A stretch of DNA of 15,756 bases from Emcibacteraceae bacterium. GTDB taxonomy: Bacteria; Pseudomonadota; Alphaproteobacteria; Sphingomonadales; Emcibacteraceae. The notes under the pieces are model-generated. The model saw nothing but the letters and a program-made list of their open reading frames with translations, had not been told where the DNA came from and ran no database searches. This document shows, piece after piece, positions 1 through 6,987 of this stretch. Where the stretch lies: positions 1-15,756 of the forward strand of contig JAESUD010000140.1 of assembly GCA_016763335.1 (NCBI GenBank), in the 5' to 3' direction. A program made the translations under genes and the position numbers. The stretch's first letter is position 1. Each line of letters starts with the position of its first letter.

Positions 1-160
1 AACCAAAGATGTCTTCACCAATTCTTTGAATGAAAATATCGTGAACCTCATTATCGGTGCGGTAGGAGATTTCCTTCGCCGCACCGTCGTCAATATCACT
101 TACCGCACAAATTATATCACCGGCAACAACACCTACTTCTAATTCACTCAGGCTGACCAT
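1..160 (-). CDS. Rieske-type [2Fe-2S] protein, N-terminal part (cut by window edge)
   Basis: A leftward reading frame of 53 codons opens with ATG at 160 and has no stop before the window edge, so only the N-terminus is visible. The peptide begins MVSLSELEVG and continues through a GDIICAVSDIDDG stretch, then an acidic segment and DIFIQRIGEDIFG. This resembles the start of small soluble Rieske ferredoxin-like proteins, in which a beta strand reading roughly 'D-I-F-V-x-R' precedes the C-x-H and C-x-x-H cluster ligands. Those ligands would lie beyond the edge, so the cluster itself is not seen. The start lies one base after the YciI stop codon (TAA-T-ATG) and has only a weak ribosome-binding site, which points to translational coupling. 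The family call rests on N-terminal resemblance and neighbourhood. Confidence 0.55.
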   Translation of the reverse strand, partial: MVSLSELEVGVVAGDIICAVSDIDDGAAKEISYRTDNEVHDIFIQRIGEDIFG

Positions 161-161
161 A

Positions 162-461
162 TTAATCACTGGACGGCAACCATGGTCCAAGAGCACCCAT
201 CCAGCGGCGGATGGTTACTTTTTCAAACAGACCTGCTTTATTATAAGGATCATTACTGGCAAAATCTTCCGCTTCTTCGCGATTTGAAACCTCAACAATT
301 AACATACTGCCTTTTGGTTTTGGATCATCGCCTTCGGTTAAGAGCGGGCCCGCAAGAACAGTGATGCCTTTTTCATTGGCATAGGCCAGATGATCAGGAC
401 GCACACTCATTCTTAGATCAAGGCTGTTTTCTTTATCAAAAGCAGTAATTATGTAATGCAT
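162..461 (-). CDS. YciI-family protein
   Basis: This small 99-residue cytoplasmic protein has the usual length and layout of the YciI family, a dimeric ferredoxin-like (alpha-beta barrel) fold. It begins MHYIITAFDK. It carries the R-x-D-H-L-A-Y segment near residues 21-27, whose histidine is the conserved family residue. It also has a G-P-L-L turn near 38-41 and a conserved-looking N-D-P-Y near 70-73. Some family members have been linked to lyase or dehalogenase-like chemistry, but no general reaction is established and I assign none. A good Shine-Dalgarno (AAAGGA) precedes the ATG. It lies 20 bases after gpsA and one base before the Rieske-like gene, within the tsaD-gpsA operon. Pairing of YciI with a small Rieske protein downstream of gpsA recurs in alphaproteobacteria. 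Confidence 0.85.
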   Translation of the reverse strand: MHYIITAFDKENSLDLRMSVRPDHLAYANEKGITVLAGPLLTEGDDPKPKGSMLIVEVSNREEAEDFASNDPYNKAGLFEKVTIRRWMGALGPWLPSSD

Positions 462-481
462 TATTTTTTTCCTTTAAATTT

Positions 482-1495
482 TTAAATCTCAGACACAAAC
501 GGCCGACTAAGAAGGGCCGTAATAACTTTATCAACATCTTTGCCTTCATGAAGAATATCATTTACCGCCATAACAATCGGCAAATCTATATTTTCTTCTC
601 GGCATATTTTGGCGACCACTGACGATGTATAATATCCTTCAGCAACCGTTTTACGCCCGGCCATCAGTTCTGCAACGGTTTTTCCTCCACCGATAGCAAT
701 GCCGAGCGACATATTTCTTGATTGTGGTGATGAGCAGGTAAGTATCAAATCACCAAGGCCACATAAGCCCATCATAGTTGACCTGTCGGCACCATATTTT
801 TCACCAAATCTAACCATTTCAGAAAGACTGCGGGTAATGAGTGCCGCGCGGGCATTATCACCCATTTTTCGTCCTGTAGTGATGCCACAAGCAATGGCAA
901 AAACATTTTTAAGAGCGCCACCTATTTCAGCACCGATAATATCCCGGGAAGCATAAGGTCTAAAAGTTGGCTGACCAATCGCATCCGAAAGCCTCTGGGT
1001 AACCCGCTGGTATTTTGACGCGATGGTTACCGCAGAAGGCAATCCGTTAGCCACTTCCCTGGCAAATGTAGGGCCGGATAAAACCACTAACGGGGATTTT
1101 GGTAAAACTTCCGAGACAACTTCTGTCATCAATTTACCTGTCGTTTGCTCGATGCCTTTTGCACAAAGGACAATTGCCGAACTTTCAGAGATATGGGATT
1201 TAAGCTCATTAAGTACCGGCCTGACAAATTGCGCAGGAACCACCATGAAAATATAATCATTGCCAGCCATATCAGCCAAATTAGCCGTAGCCTTCACATT
1301 TTCAGATAACTTAACCCCCTCAAGGAAGGTTTGGTTTTCATGTTTATCATTTATTGACGTCACGACGTCCTGTTCGCGCGCCCAAAGCGTCACTTCACAG
1401 CCCGCCTTTGCGGAAAGTTGTGCCAATGCCGTACCCCAGGCACCTGCACCAACCACACCAATTTTTGATGCTTTGAATTCTCCGTCTTCTGACAC
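482..1495 (-). CDS. gpsA: NAD(P)+-dependent glycerol-3-phosphate dehydrogenase
   Basis: GpsA reduces dihydroxyacetone phosphate to sn-glycerol-3-phosphate, the backbone precursor of phospholipids, in the cytoplasm. The 337-residue protein matches the family length. The N-terminal Rossmann fold has its dinucleotide-binding G-A-G-A-W-G at residues 16-21. A substrate-region LSGPTFAREVANG lies at 139-151. The expected catalytic lysine is K196 in GGALKNVFA. The C-terminal helical domain includes GDNARAALITRS (212-223) and the GLCGLGDLILTCSS / SRN segment at 243-261. The start codon is GTG at 1493-1495, chosen because AAAAGGA lies seven bases upstream and because the Rossmann motif is at the expected distance from the N-terminus. 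It lies 31 bases after tsaD and 20 before the YciI gene, so it is almost certainly co-transcribed. No key residue appears to be missing. Confidence 0.97.
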   Translation of the reverse strand: MSEDGEFKASKIGVVGAGAWGTALAQLSAKAGCEVTLWAREQDVVTSINDKHENQTFLEGVKLSENVKATANLADMAGNDYIFMVVPAQFVRPVLNELKSHISESSAIVLCAKGIEQTTGKLMTEVVSEVLPKSPLVVLSGPTFAREVANGLPSAVTIASKYQRVTQRLSDAIGQPTFRPYASRDIIGAEIGGALKNVFAIACGITTGRKMGDNARAALITRSLSEMVRFGEKYGADRSTMMGLCGLGDLILTCSSPQSRNMSLGIAIGGGKTVAELMAGRKTVAEGYYTSSVVAKICREENIDLPIVMAVNDILHEGKDVDKVITALLSRPFVSEI

Positions 1496-1526
1496 TATAT
1501 ATTCCTTTTAATACCCATTTTCCAAG

Positions 1527-2624
1527 TTATGCTTTTCTGCCACCACCGATTGCCGGTGCGGCATCAGGATCAAGCGGCCATCTTGCGACCGCGCCAATAC
1601 CCAATTCAGCAAAGTCCTCCTGAGCAAATTTTTCAACACCAACCCAGGCGATCATCGCCCCATTATCGGTACATAAATTCATCGGCGGCGCCTTTAATTC
1701 AAATCCTTTTTGCATACAGAGCACTGTTAATTTCTCTTTTATAGAATTATTTGCCGCAACGCCACCCGCAACAACGAACATATTGTCTTTTGTCCCGTAA
1801 TGTTCAAGATAATAATCCATTGAGTTTTTCACCCGATCAATGATTGCGTCTGTAAGTGCTGCTTGAAAACTAGCCGCCAGATCACAAATATCCTGCCGTC
1901 TCAAAATACCATTTTTTTCCGCAACCAGACTATCTTTTGCTCTGAGCACTGCCGTTTTAAGACCAGAAAATGAGAAGTTACTACCCGATCTGCCTTTTAG
2001 CGGGCGCGGAAAAGCAAACCTTTTTGCATCGCCTTTTAACGCCGCCTCTTCAACGGCTGGTCCGCCCGGGTAATCTAGCCCCAGTATTTTTGCCGTTTTA
2101 TCAAACGCCTCCCCGGCCGCATCCTCAATCGTGGTGCCCAGTCTTTCATAATTACCAACCCCCTTAACCACAAGAAGCTGACAATGTCCGCCAGACACTA
2201 ACAACAATAGATAAGGAAAAGCAACGTCATCAGTCAGACGGATTGATAGAGCATGTCCTTCAAGATGATTAACGCTAATGAGCGGCAATTTTCGAGCAAA
2301 TGAAATCGCTTTCGCGGTCATTAAGCCAACCATAACACCGCCGATTAGTCCCGGCCCTGATGTAACTGCAATTGCCGATAAATCTTCAAACCCCACCTCT
2401 GCTTCACTTAGCGCCTGCCGCACCAGTCCGTTGAGATGATCAATATGCGATCTGGCGGCAATTTCCGGCACGACACCACCATATGGTTTATGCTCTTCAA
2501 GCTGTGTAAGGATAATATTTGATAATATCTCTTTATCCGAAGAAACTACCGATACTGCCGTTTCATCACAACTGCTTTCTATGCCCATGATAAGCGTTTT
2601 ATTTTTCATAGTTTCATTGGTCAT
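1527..2624 (-). CDS. tsaD: tRNA N6-adenosine threonylcarbamoyltransferase
   Basis: TsaD transfers the threonylcarbamoyl group from threonylcarbamoyl-AMP to A37 of ANN-decoding tRNAs, making t6A together with TsaB and TsaE. The 365-residue protein is a full-length ASKHA-fold member. It has the opening GIESSCDETAVS (14-25), GPGLIGGVMVG (90-100) and the metal-binding H-L-E-G-H (120-124). Further motifs are V-S-G-G-H (143-147), GGVAANN (287-293) and the C-T-D-N-G-A-M motif (318-324), which contributes the conserved aspartate. The ATG at 2622-2624 is the most upstream start. M6 and M13 are alternatives, and none has a strong ribosome-binding site, so the exact N-terminus is uncertain. It is the first gene of the leftward operon and is divergent from hemC, with a shared promoter region. 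The C-terminus runs slightly past the core domain (DPDAAPAIGGGRKA), which is unremarkable. Confidence 0.97.
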   Translation of the reverse strand: MTNETMKNKTLIMGIESSCDETAVSVVSSDKEILSNIILTQLEEHKPYGGVVPEIAARSHIDHLNGLVRQALSEAEVGFEDLSAIAVTSGPGLIGGVMVGLMTAKAISFARKLPLISVNHLEGHALSIRLTDDVAFPYLLLLVSGGHCQLLVVKGVGNYERLGTTIEDAAGEAFDKTAKILGLDYPGGPAVEEAALKGDAKRFAFPRPLKGRSGSNFSFSGLKTAVLRAKDSLVAEKNGILRRQDICDLAASFQAALTDAIIDRVKNSMDYYLEHYGTKDNMFVVAGGVAANNSIKEKLTVLCMQKGFELKAPPMNLCTDNGAMIAWVGVEKFAQEDFAELGIGAVARWPLDPDAAPAIGGGRKA

Positions 2625-2729
2625 CGTTACTTTTTTATTATCTTTGCTGGCATCGTTTGAGAAATTCCATTAAACCTTATACCATATAAGGAAAATAATA
2701 ATATACGCTCTAACATCTGGACGCTAACA
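2625..2729. promoter_or_regulatory. Divergent tsaD/hemC promoter region with 7-bp dyad
   Basis: This intergenic stretch must hold promoters for both the tsaD and hemC operons. On the plus strand TTGAGA (2657-2662) and TACCAT (2680-2685) are 17 bases apart, a plausible sigma-70-type pair for hemC. On the minus strand a TG-G-TATAAG extended -10 (TATAAG is the complement of 2676-2681) could serve tsaD. Both overlap a perfect inverted repeat, CCTTATA-CCA-TATAAGG, at 2675-2691. The two promoters may therefore interfere with each other or share a regulator. Promoter assignment is by eye only. Confidence 0.45.
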
Positions 2730-3647
2730 GTGCAAGAAACAGTTAAAAATACTATTAAAATAGGCACCCGTGGAAGTAAGCTGGCACTGGCACAGGCTTA
2801 TGAAGTAAAGGCACTACTCATAAACGCCCACGAACACCTCAATGAAGAAAATATTGAAATTAACGTCATGTCAACCAGAGGCGACCGGGTACAAGACCGA
2901 AATTTAAGCGAAATTGGCGGCAAAGGTCTTTTTACGGAAGAAATTGAACAAGCCCTCTATGATGGTGACATTGATATTGCCGTCCATTCCTTAAAAGACA
3001 TGCCAACCAAATTACCTGACGGCCTTGAACTGGTATGCTATCTCGAACGCGAAGATGTCCGGGACGCGTTTTTATCCAGCTTGGCTTCCTCAATTAACGA
3101 TCTTCCCAAAGGAGCCGTTGTCGGCACATCATCGCTCAGGCGTAAAGCACAGGCGTTAGCGCTTAGGCCCGACCTGGAGATTGTCAATTTTCGCGGTAAT
3201 GTACAAACCAGACTAAAAAAGCTTGATGACAATGTCGCCGATGCCACTTTTCTGGCAATGGCCGGATTAAACCGTCTTGATATTAATGATCCCCGTGTTA
3301 ATGCCGTCGCCACCACGGATATGCTGCCGGCCGTAGCACAAGGGGCCATTACTATTGAAATCGCCAGTCATAATAATGAAATGCGCGATGTTCTCATGCC
3401 ATTAAATCATAAGGACACTGAACTGAGGGTGCGGGCTGAACGAACAATGCTTGATATACTTGATGGTTCTTGTCGCACACCGATTGCCGGACTTGCGACA
3501 ATAGATGGGAATATTATGACGTTGCGTGGCCGTGTATTAAATGATGACGGCACAGTGGATAACAGCGATAAAGTAAGCGGTGATAAAAATAACCCGGAAC
3601 TTTTAGGCGAGAAATTAGGACAATTGTTAAAATGCGCTTCCTCCTGA
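2730..3647 (+). CDS. hemC: Hydroxymethylbilane synthase (porphobilinogen deaminase)
   Basis: HemC polymerises four porphobilinogen molecules into hydroxymethylbilane, the linear precursor of all tetrapyrroles, in the cytoplasm. The 305-residue protein has the family length. It opens with KIGTRGSKLALAQA (10-23), followed by S-E-I-G-G-K-G-L-F (60-68). The catalytic-aspartate segment HSLKDMPT lies at 86-93, with D90 as the expected active-site aspartate. GTSSLRRKAQ follows at 132-141. C248 in D-G-S-C-R-T-P is the expected attachment cysteine for the dipyrromethane cofactor. The start is GTG at 2730, with only a weak GGAC-type ribosome-binding site upstream. It is the first gene of the rightward heme operon, and its last 16 bases overlap the start of hemD, so the two products are probably translationally coupled. 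Confidence 0.97.
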   Translation: MQETVKNTIKIGTRGSKLALAQAYEVKALLINAHEHLNEENIEINVMSTRGDRVQDRNLSEIGGKGLFTEEIEQALYDGDIDIAVHSLKDMPTKLPDGLELVCYLEREDVRDAFLSSLASSINDLPKGAVVGTSSLRRKAQALALRPDLEIVNFRGNVQTRLKKLDDNVADATFLAMAGLNRLDINDPRVNAVATTDMLPAVAQGAITIEIASHNNEMRDVLMPLNHKDTELRVRAERTMLDILDGSCRTPIAGLATIDGNIMTLRGRVLNDDGTVDNSDKVSGDKNNPELLGEKLGQLLKCASS

Positions 3648-4342
3648 CCCGCCCCTTACATGATAGTGAAATGGTTGCGTCTCTGCTGCACGAAAAAAAT
3701 ATTACTACTCATATTGACCCTCTAATGTTCGTCGAATATCTGCCTGTTACAAAAATTGATGTCTCTAATTTTCAAGCCGTAATATTTACGAGCAGCAATG
3801 GCGTTCGGGCATTTGAGCAAAGAAACTATAGTCAAAACTTGATTTCGTATGTTGTCGGTCAAAAAACAGCTGAATCCGCGTATCACATTGGATTAAAACA
3901 TATAAATAACGCTAATGGTGATGTTGAAAAGTTGTCTAAGAAGATAATATCTGAGTTAAATCCGGCAAAAGGTCCTCTTTTATATTTATGCGGCATACAT
4001 ATTGCCGGAACATTGGTTGACGATCTGAATCGGGCCGGATTTAATGTTAAGCGACAAAATATATACCAAACTGTTGCCGCTAAAACCCTCGACAATGAAA
4101 CAAAAACTTTACTTAAGACGACTTCAATTAATTATATACCCTTTTATTCCCCGCGCAGCGCGCTTATATTTAATGAACTGATAAATAAGGCTGACTTACA
4201 AAATACCCTCGCTACCGTTACGGCACTTTGTTTAAGTCCAAATATTGCCGAAAAATTATCATCGCTGAACAGGAAAAAAATTATGATAGCCCCACGGTCC
4301 ACACAAAACGATCTTTTCAAGATGATTGATATCGAGCTATAG
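3632..4342 (+). CDS. hemD: Uroporphyrinogen-III synthase
   Basis: HemD inverts the D ring of hydroxymethylbilane and closes it to uroporphyrinogen III, the step directly after HemC. This is a poorly conserved family, and the call combines weak motifs with context. The 236-residue length is right. Family features are the opening MRFLLTRP, the FTSSNGVRAF segment at 52-61 and the I-Y-Q-T segment in the second half of the protein. They continue with F-Y-S-P-R-S-A, C-L-S-P-N-I-A-E and a late I-A-P-R-S-T-Q-N-D-L. The ATG overlaps the end of hemC by 16 bases with an AGGA upstream inside hemC, and the next gene begins 12 bases after the stop. Sequence drift is normal for HemD, and I see no truncation. 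Confidence 0.9.
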   Translation: MRFLLTRPLHDSEMVASLLHEKNITTHIDPLMFVEYLPVTKIDVSNFQAVIFTSSNGVRAFEQRNYSQNLISYVVGQKTAESAYHIGLKHINNANGDVEKLSKKIISELNPAKGPLLYLCGIHIAGTLVDDLNRAGFNVKRQNIYQTVAAKTLDNETKTLLKTTSINYIPFYSPRSALIFNELINKADLQNTLATVTALCLSPNIAEKLSSLNRKKIMIAPRSTQNDLFKMIDIEL

Positions 4343-4353
4343 AGAACTGCAAC

Positions 4354-5589
4354 ATGACTAAAAATGAAAAACCTACTCCGGATAAAACCGTAAAGAGTAT
4401 CAGCTCCATAAAAAAGCCAGAGCCGAGCATAAAAACTCCTCAGGACAAGGCACCTGAAAAAAAATCACCTCATCCTAACTGGTCAATGCGAATATTGGGA
4501 CTACTGTTAATTTTTATTGGCGGCACGGTCACTGGCATTTATTTTATGCCTGTCTTAAAAGACCGCCTGCCGTTTATTGCAAATTGGGTCGGTGAGAACC
4601 AGTCTTCAGATTTGACTGTGATTAATCAAACACTGCTAAATCAGCAAAATGAAATTGACGCCCTTGAAGCCAGCCTTGGTCAACTGTCAATGACAGCCAC
4701 TAATCAAATACCCTCGAAGCTTGAGGCAAGGATTGCGTTCTTGGAAGAAAACCTCAATGGCTCTACGGAAACATCTCAAAACATTGCCGCTTCACCAATT
4801 GATACTTCACAGTCCACTCGAATTGATCTTCTTTTAAGTCGGATGAGCCAACTTGAAGCATCCTTTGTACCCTTAAGCAAAAACTTGATCAATGCAGGCA
4901 TTGCGGAAAAAGAACGCCAGTCTCTCATGGACGAAACGTCAAGTATTTCAACGAAAATTTCCGATTTAGAAAGTCGTCTTCAAAATGTAGAACAGATTGC
5001 GGCCAAAGATAATTCAGGCATTTTGTTAAATTTAAAAATTGCCGAAATAAAACGTAAAATTATGGCCGGCTCATCATATGCTAAGGAGCTTACAACCTTA
5101 AAAAGCATCTTTAAAAATAGTGCCATCGCTCAAAATACGCGCTTTAATAATGCTCTGGCTTATTTATCAGATCAGGCAAACACCAATATAATGACGCCCG
5201 GTCAACTTGAAAACAAATTCAACAATATTATACCCGACATTATTAGCATTGGTGACGTGGATATAGACGCATCATGGTGGCAAAATACCGTAAGTAAGTT
5301 TAAAAATATGGTCACAGTCAGAAAAACCGACGGGTCATCATATAGTGAAAGCGGTATAGATAGCATTATTTCAGAAACTGAAATGTGGTTAGGAAATTCA
5401 AATATTAAATCGGCGCTTGAAACAACGGCCAAATTACCTGCTTCTGTGCAAACTATACTTCAAGATTGGAAAACTGCCGCACAAACCTGGCTTGGCAGCG
5501 AAGAGGCCATAAGCGACCTTGAAACCATTGCCACAGAAAGTTATATGAAGGAAAATGCTGTTTCCCCTCCTGCCGAGGTTGAATTATGA
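4354..5589 (+). CDS. Mic60/mitofilin-like inner-membrane protein
   Basis: This 411-residue protein has the architecture of bacterial Mic60 (mitofilin). A lysine/proline-rich, probably disordered cytoplasmic N-terminus spans residues 1-44. One transmembrane helix follows at about 46-66 (LLLIFIGGTVTGIYFM). A long region of coiled-coil and helix-forming sequence runs from about 85 to 240 in the periplasm. A conserved C-terminal mitofilin-type region spans about 240-390, with motifs such as F-N-N-A-L-A-Y-L and W-L-G-S-E-E-A. In alphaproteobacteria Mic60 homologues lie between hemD and hemY and shape intracytoplasmic membranes; in mitochondria Mic60 makes crista junctions. The function here is inferred from architecture and position. 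An AGAG ribosome-binding site precedes the ATG, and the stop overlaps the hemY start by four bases (ATGA). Confidence 0.8.
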   Translation: MTKNEKPTPDKTVKSISSIKKPEPSIKTPQDKAPEKKSPHPNWSMRILGLLLIFIGGTVTGIYFMPVLKDRLPFIANWVGENQSSDLTVINQTLLNQQNEIDALEASLGQLSMTATNQIPSKLEARIAFLEENLNGSTETSQNIAASPIDTSQSTRIDLLLSRMSQLEASFVPLSKNLINAGIAEKERQSLMDETSSISTKISDLESRLQNVEQIAAKDNSGILLNLKIAEIKRKIMAGSSYAKELTTLKSIFKNSAIAQNTRFNNALAYLSDQANTNIMTPGQLENKFNNIIPDIISIGDVDIDASWWQNTVSKFKNMVTVRKTDGSSYSESGIDSIISETEMWLGNSNIKSALETTAKLPASVQTILQDWKTAAQTWLGSEEAISDLETIATESYMKENAVSPPAEVEL

Positions 5590-6866
5590 TCCGCTTAACC
5601 ATTTATATTATTCTGGCAATTATGCTGGCGTTAGGTGCCGCATGGATGACCACAAACCCCGGTCAAATTTTGATAACATGGCAGGGCTGGGAAGTCCGCT
5701 TCTCTATGGCGGTGATGGTCTTGTTGGTTCTTTTTTATACAGTAATGCTTTGGTTTACCGTCTGGTTGTTTAAAAAATTAAATATATCAACTTATTTTAC
5801 TGATCCCAAACGGCTCGCAGCCAAGCGAAAAAAAGGTGAGAACGATCTAGATCTTGCTTGGTCCGCATTTGCATTAGAAGAATATAAAGAGGCAATCAAA
5901 TTTGGTTTACGGGCTAAATCAAAGCTTGGTGAAAATGGAAGCGTGTTGCGACTGCTTGCCAGCGCAACTTCAAAGATAGGAGACGGCAAAAACCCCTATC
6001 TAGATACCTTAAAAGCATCCTCCGCCAGCATGGTTTGGGTAGATAAACAACAGCTAGACCATTATCTATACCAAAGATCATGGGGCGATGCAGCGCCGCT
6101 TGTACAAAAAATGCTCGATAGTCATCCCAATAACAAGGAGTTGTTAAAACTTGACTTTCTTCTTCTTGCCCGCCTTGGAAATTGGCAAGAAGCAAAATTA
6201 GCCTTGCTAAATGCCCGTCGGGAAAAAGGTGCAATGACGCCGTCCATGTACAAGCATTATAGCGCCGTGATTGATTATTGCCTTGCACAAGAGAAAAAAG
6301 CAGCAGGAAGCAAAATGGAAAGTCTCAACTTATTAAAATCATCTTTAAAAAGTGATCCCATGTTTGCCCCCGCGGCATTATCAGCGGCACGGTTATATAT
6401 TGAGCAAGATGATAGAAAATCGGCAGAAAAAATTCTAACCGCCATATGGAAGCAGGCCCCTAATGCCGAACTTTCAGAAACCATCGCCGAATTATACCCG
6501 CAAGAAAGCAGCGGCGAAACGTTCCGCCGCATCAAAAAAATAACTGAAAACGCCTCAGACTTCTCCGAAAGTCATCATTTGCTCGCCAGCGTAGCAATTG
6601 ACAGCGAACAATGGCCCGATGCCCGACGCGCATTGGAAAGTATAATAAATTCTAACATGGCAAGCAAAACAACTTATCAGACACTCGCCCTGCTCGAAAG
6701 AAAGCAAAAAAGCGACAAAAAAGCATCAGATAAATTTATTGAGAAATCTGAAAATGCCAAAGCTGATAACCATTGGCAGTGCAACGATTGCCATAAAATA
6801 TTCCCACACTATTTACCAACTTGTACCCATTGTCATGAATTTGACAGTATAGAATGGTCCCGCTAA
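5586..6866 (+). CDS. hemY: HemY-type membrane TPR protein with C-terminal cysteine ribbon
   Basis: HemY-family proteins sit beside heme genes and are membrane-anchored tetratricopeptide-repeat proteins thought to organise late tetrapyrrole steps; the biochemical role is unsettled. This 426-residue protein has two N-terminal membrane helices (about 3-22 and 40-62) joined by the conserved-looking N-P-G-Q-I-L-I-T-W-Q-G-W. A basic stretch at 75-83 follows, then helical TPR-like repeats to about 385. The C-terminus is a small C-x-x-C...C-x-x-C ribbon (C399, C402, C413, C416) ending in a D-S-I-E-W motif, probably binding zinc or iron. Such ribbons resemble the rubredoxin-like end of LapB and occur in alphaproteobacterial HemY. 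This gene is unrelated to the protoporphyrinogen oxidase also called HemY. Its ATG overlaps the Mic60 stop, and it is the last gene of the heme operon. Confidence 0.87.
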   Translation: MIRLTIYIILAIMLALGAAWMTTNPGQILITWQGWEVRFSMAVMVLLVLFYTVMLWFTVWLFKKLNISTYFTDPKRLAAKRKKGENDLDLAWSAFALEEYKEAIKFGLRAKSKLGENGSVLRLLASATSKIGDGKNPYLDTLKASSASMVWVDKQQLDHYLYQRSWGDAAPLVQKMLDSHPNNKELLKLDFLLLARLGNWQEAKLALLNARREKGAMTPSMYKHYSAVIDYCLAQEKKAAGSKMESLNLLKSSLKSDPMFAPAALSAARLYIEQDDRKSAEKILTAIWKQAPNAELSETIAELYPQESSGETFRRIKKITENASDFSESHHLLASVAIDSEQWPDARRALESIINSNMASKTTYQTLALLERKQKSDKKASDKFIEKSENAKADNHWQCNDCHKIFPHYLPTCTHCHEFDSIEWSR

Positions 6867-6873
6867 TCTGATG

Positions 6874-6902
6874 TTAATTTTTACTCTTTAAAGTAAAATT
6901 AA
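6874..6902 (+). terminator. AT-rich imperfect inverted repeat after hemY, possible weak terminator
   Basis: An 11-bp inverted repeat (TTAATTTTTACT ... AGTAAAATTAA, one bulged T) begins eight bases after the hemY stop. The stem is nearly all A/T, and the following CCCCTTTTTT run is only partly placed for a classic intrinsic terminator. It may end the heme operon inefficiently, or it may be chance in AT-rich DNA. Confidence 0.3.
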
Positions 6903-6910
6903 GCCCCTTT

Positions 6911-6924
6911 TTGACCTCTATCAA
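6911..6924. promoter_or_regulatory. FNR/CRP-type operator upstream of the porin
   Basis: TTGAC-CTCT-ATCAA matches the FNR consensus TTGAT-N4-ATCAA with one change, and has the same half-sites as the box before the first narK. Its centre is about 70 bases before the porin ATG. If it acts as a class II site at -41.5, transcription would start near 6959, giving a roughly 29-base leader. The -10 (TATGCA, 6946-6951) is weak, as expected for an activator-dependent promoter. Confidence 0.7.
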
Positions 6925-6987
6925 TTTAATTTATTTTTAAACGTCTATGCAGATAAGGGAATATAACTGTACTAGAGGATAAAGAAA

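Noticed and set aside
4886..4895. TTGATCAA inside the Mic60-like gene
   Set aside because: It resembles FNR half-sites but lacks the required four-base spacer and is within coding sequence.
5914..6288. A minus-strand open frame of 124 codons inside hemY
   Set aside because: It lies fully within the hemY TPR region in the opposite direction, with no domain or start signal of its own.
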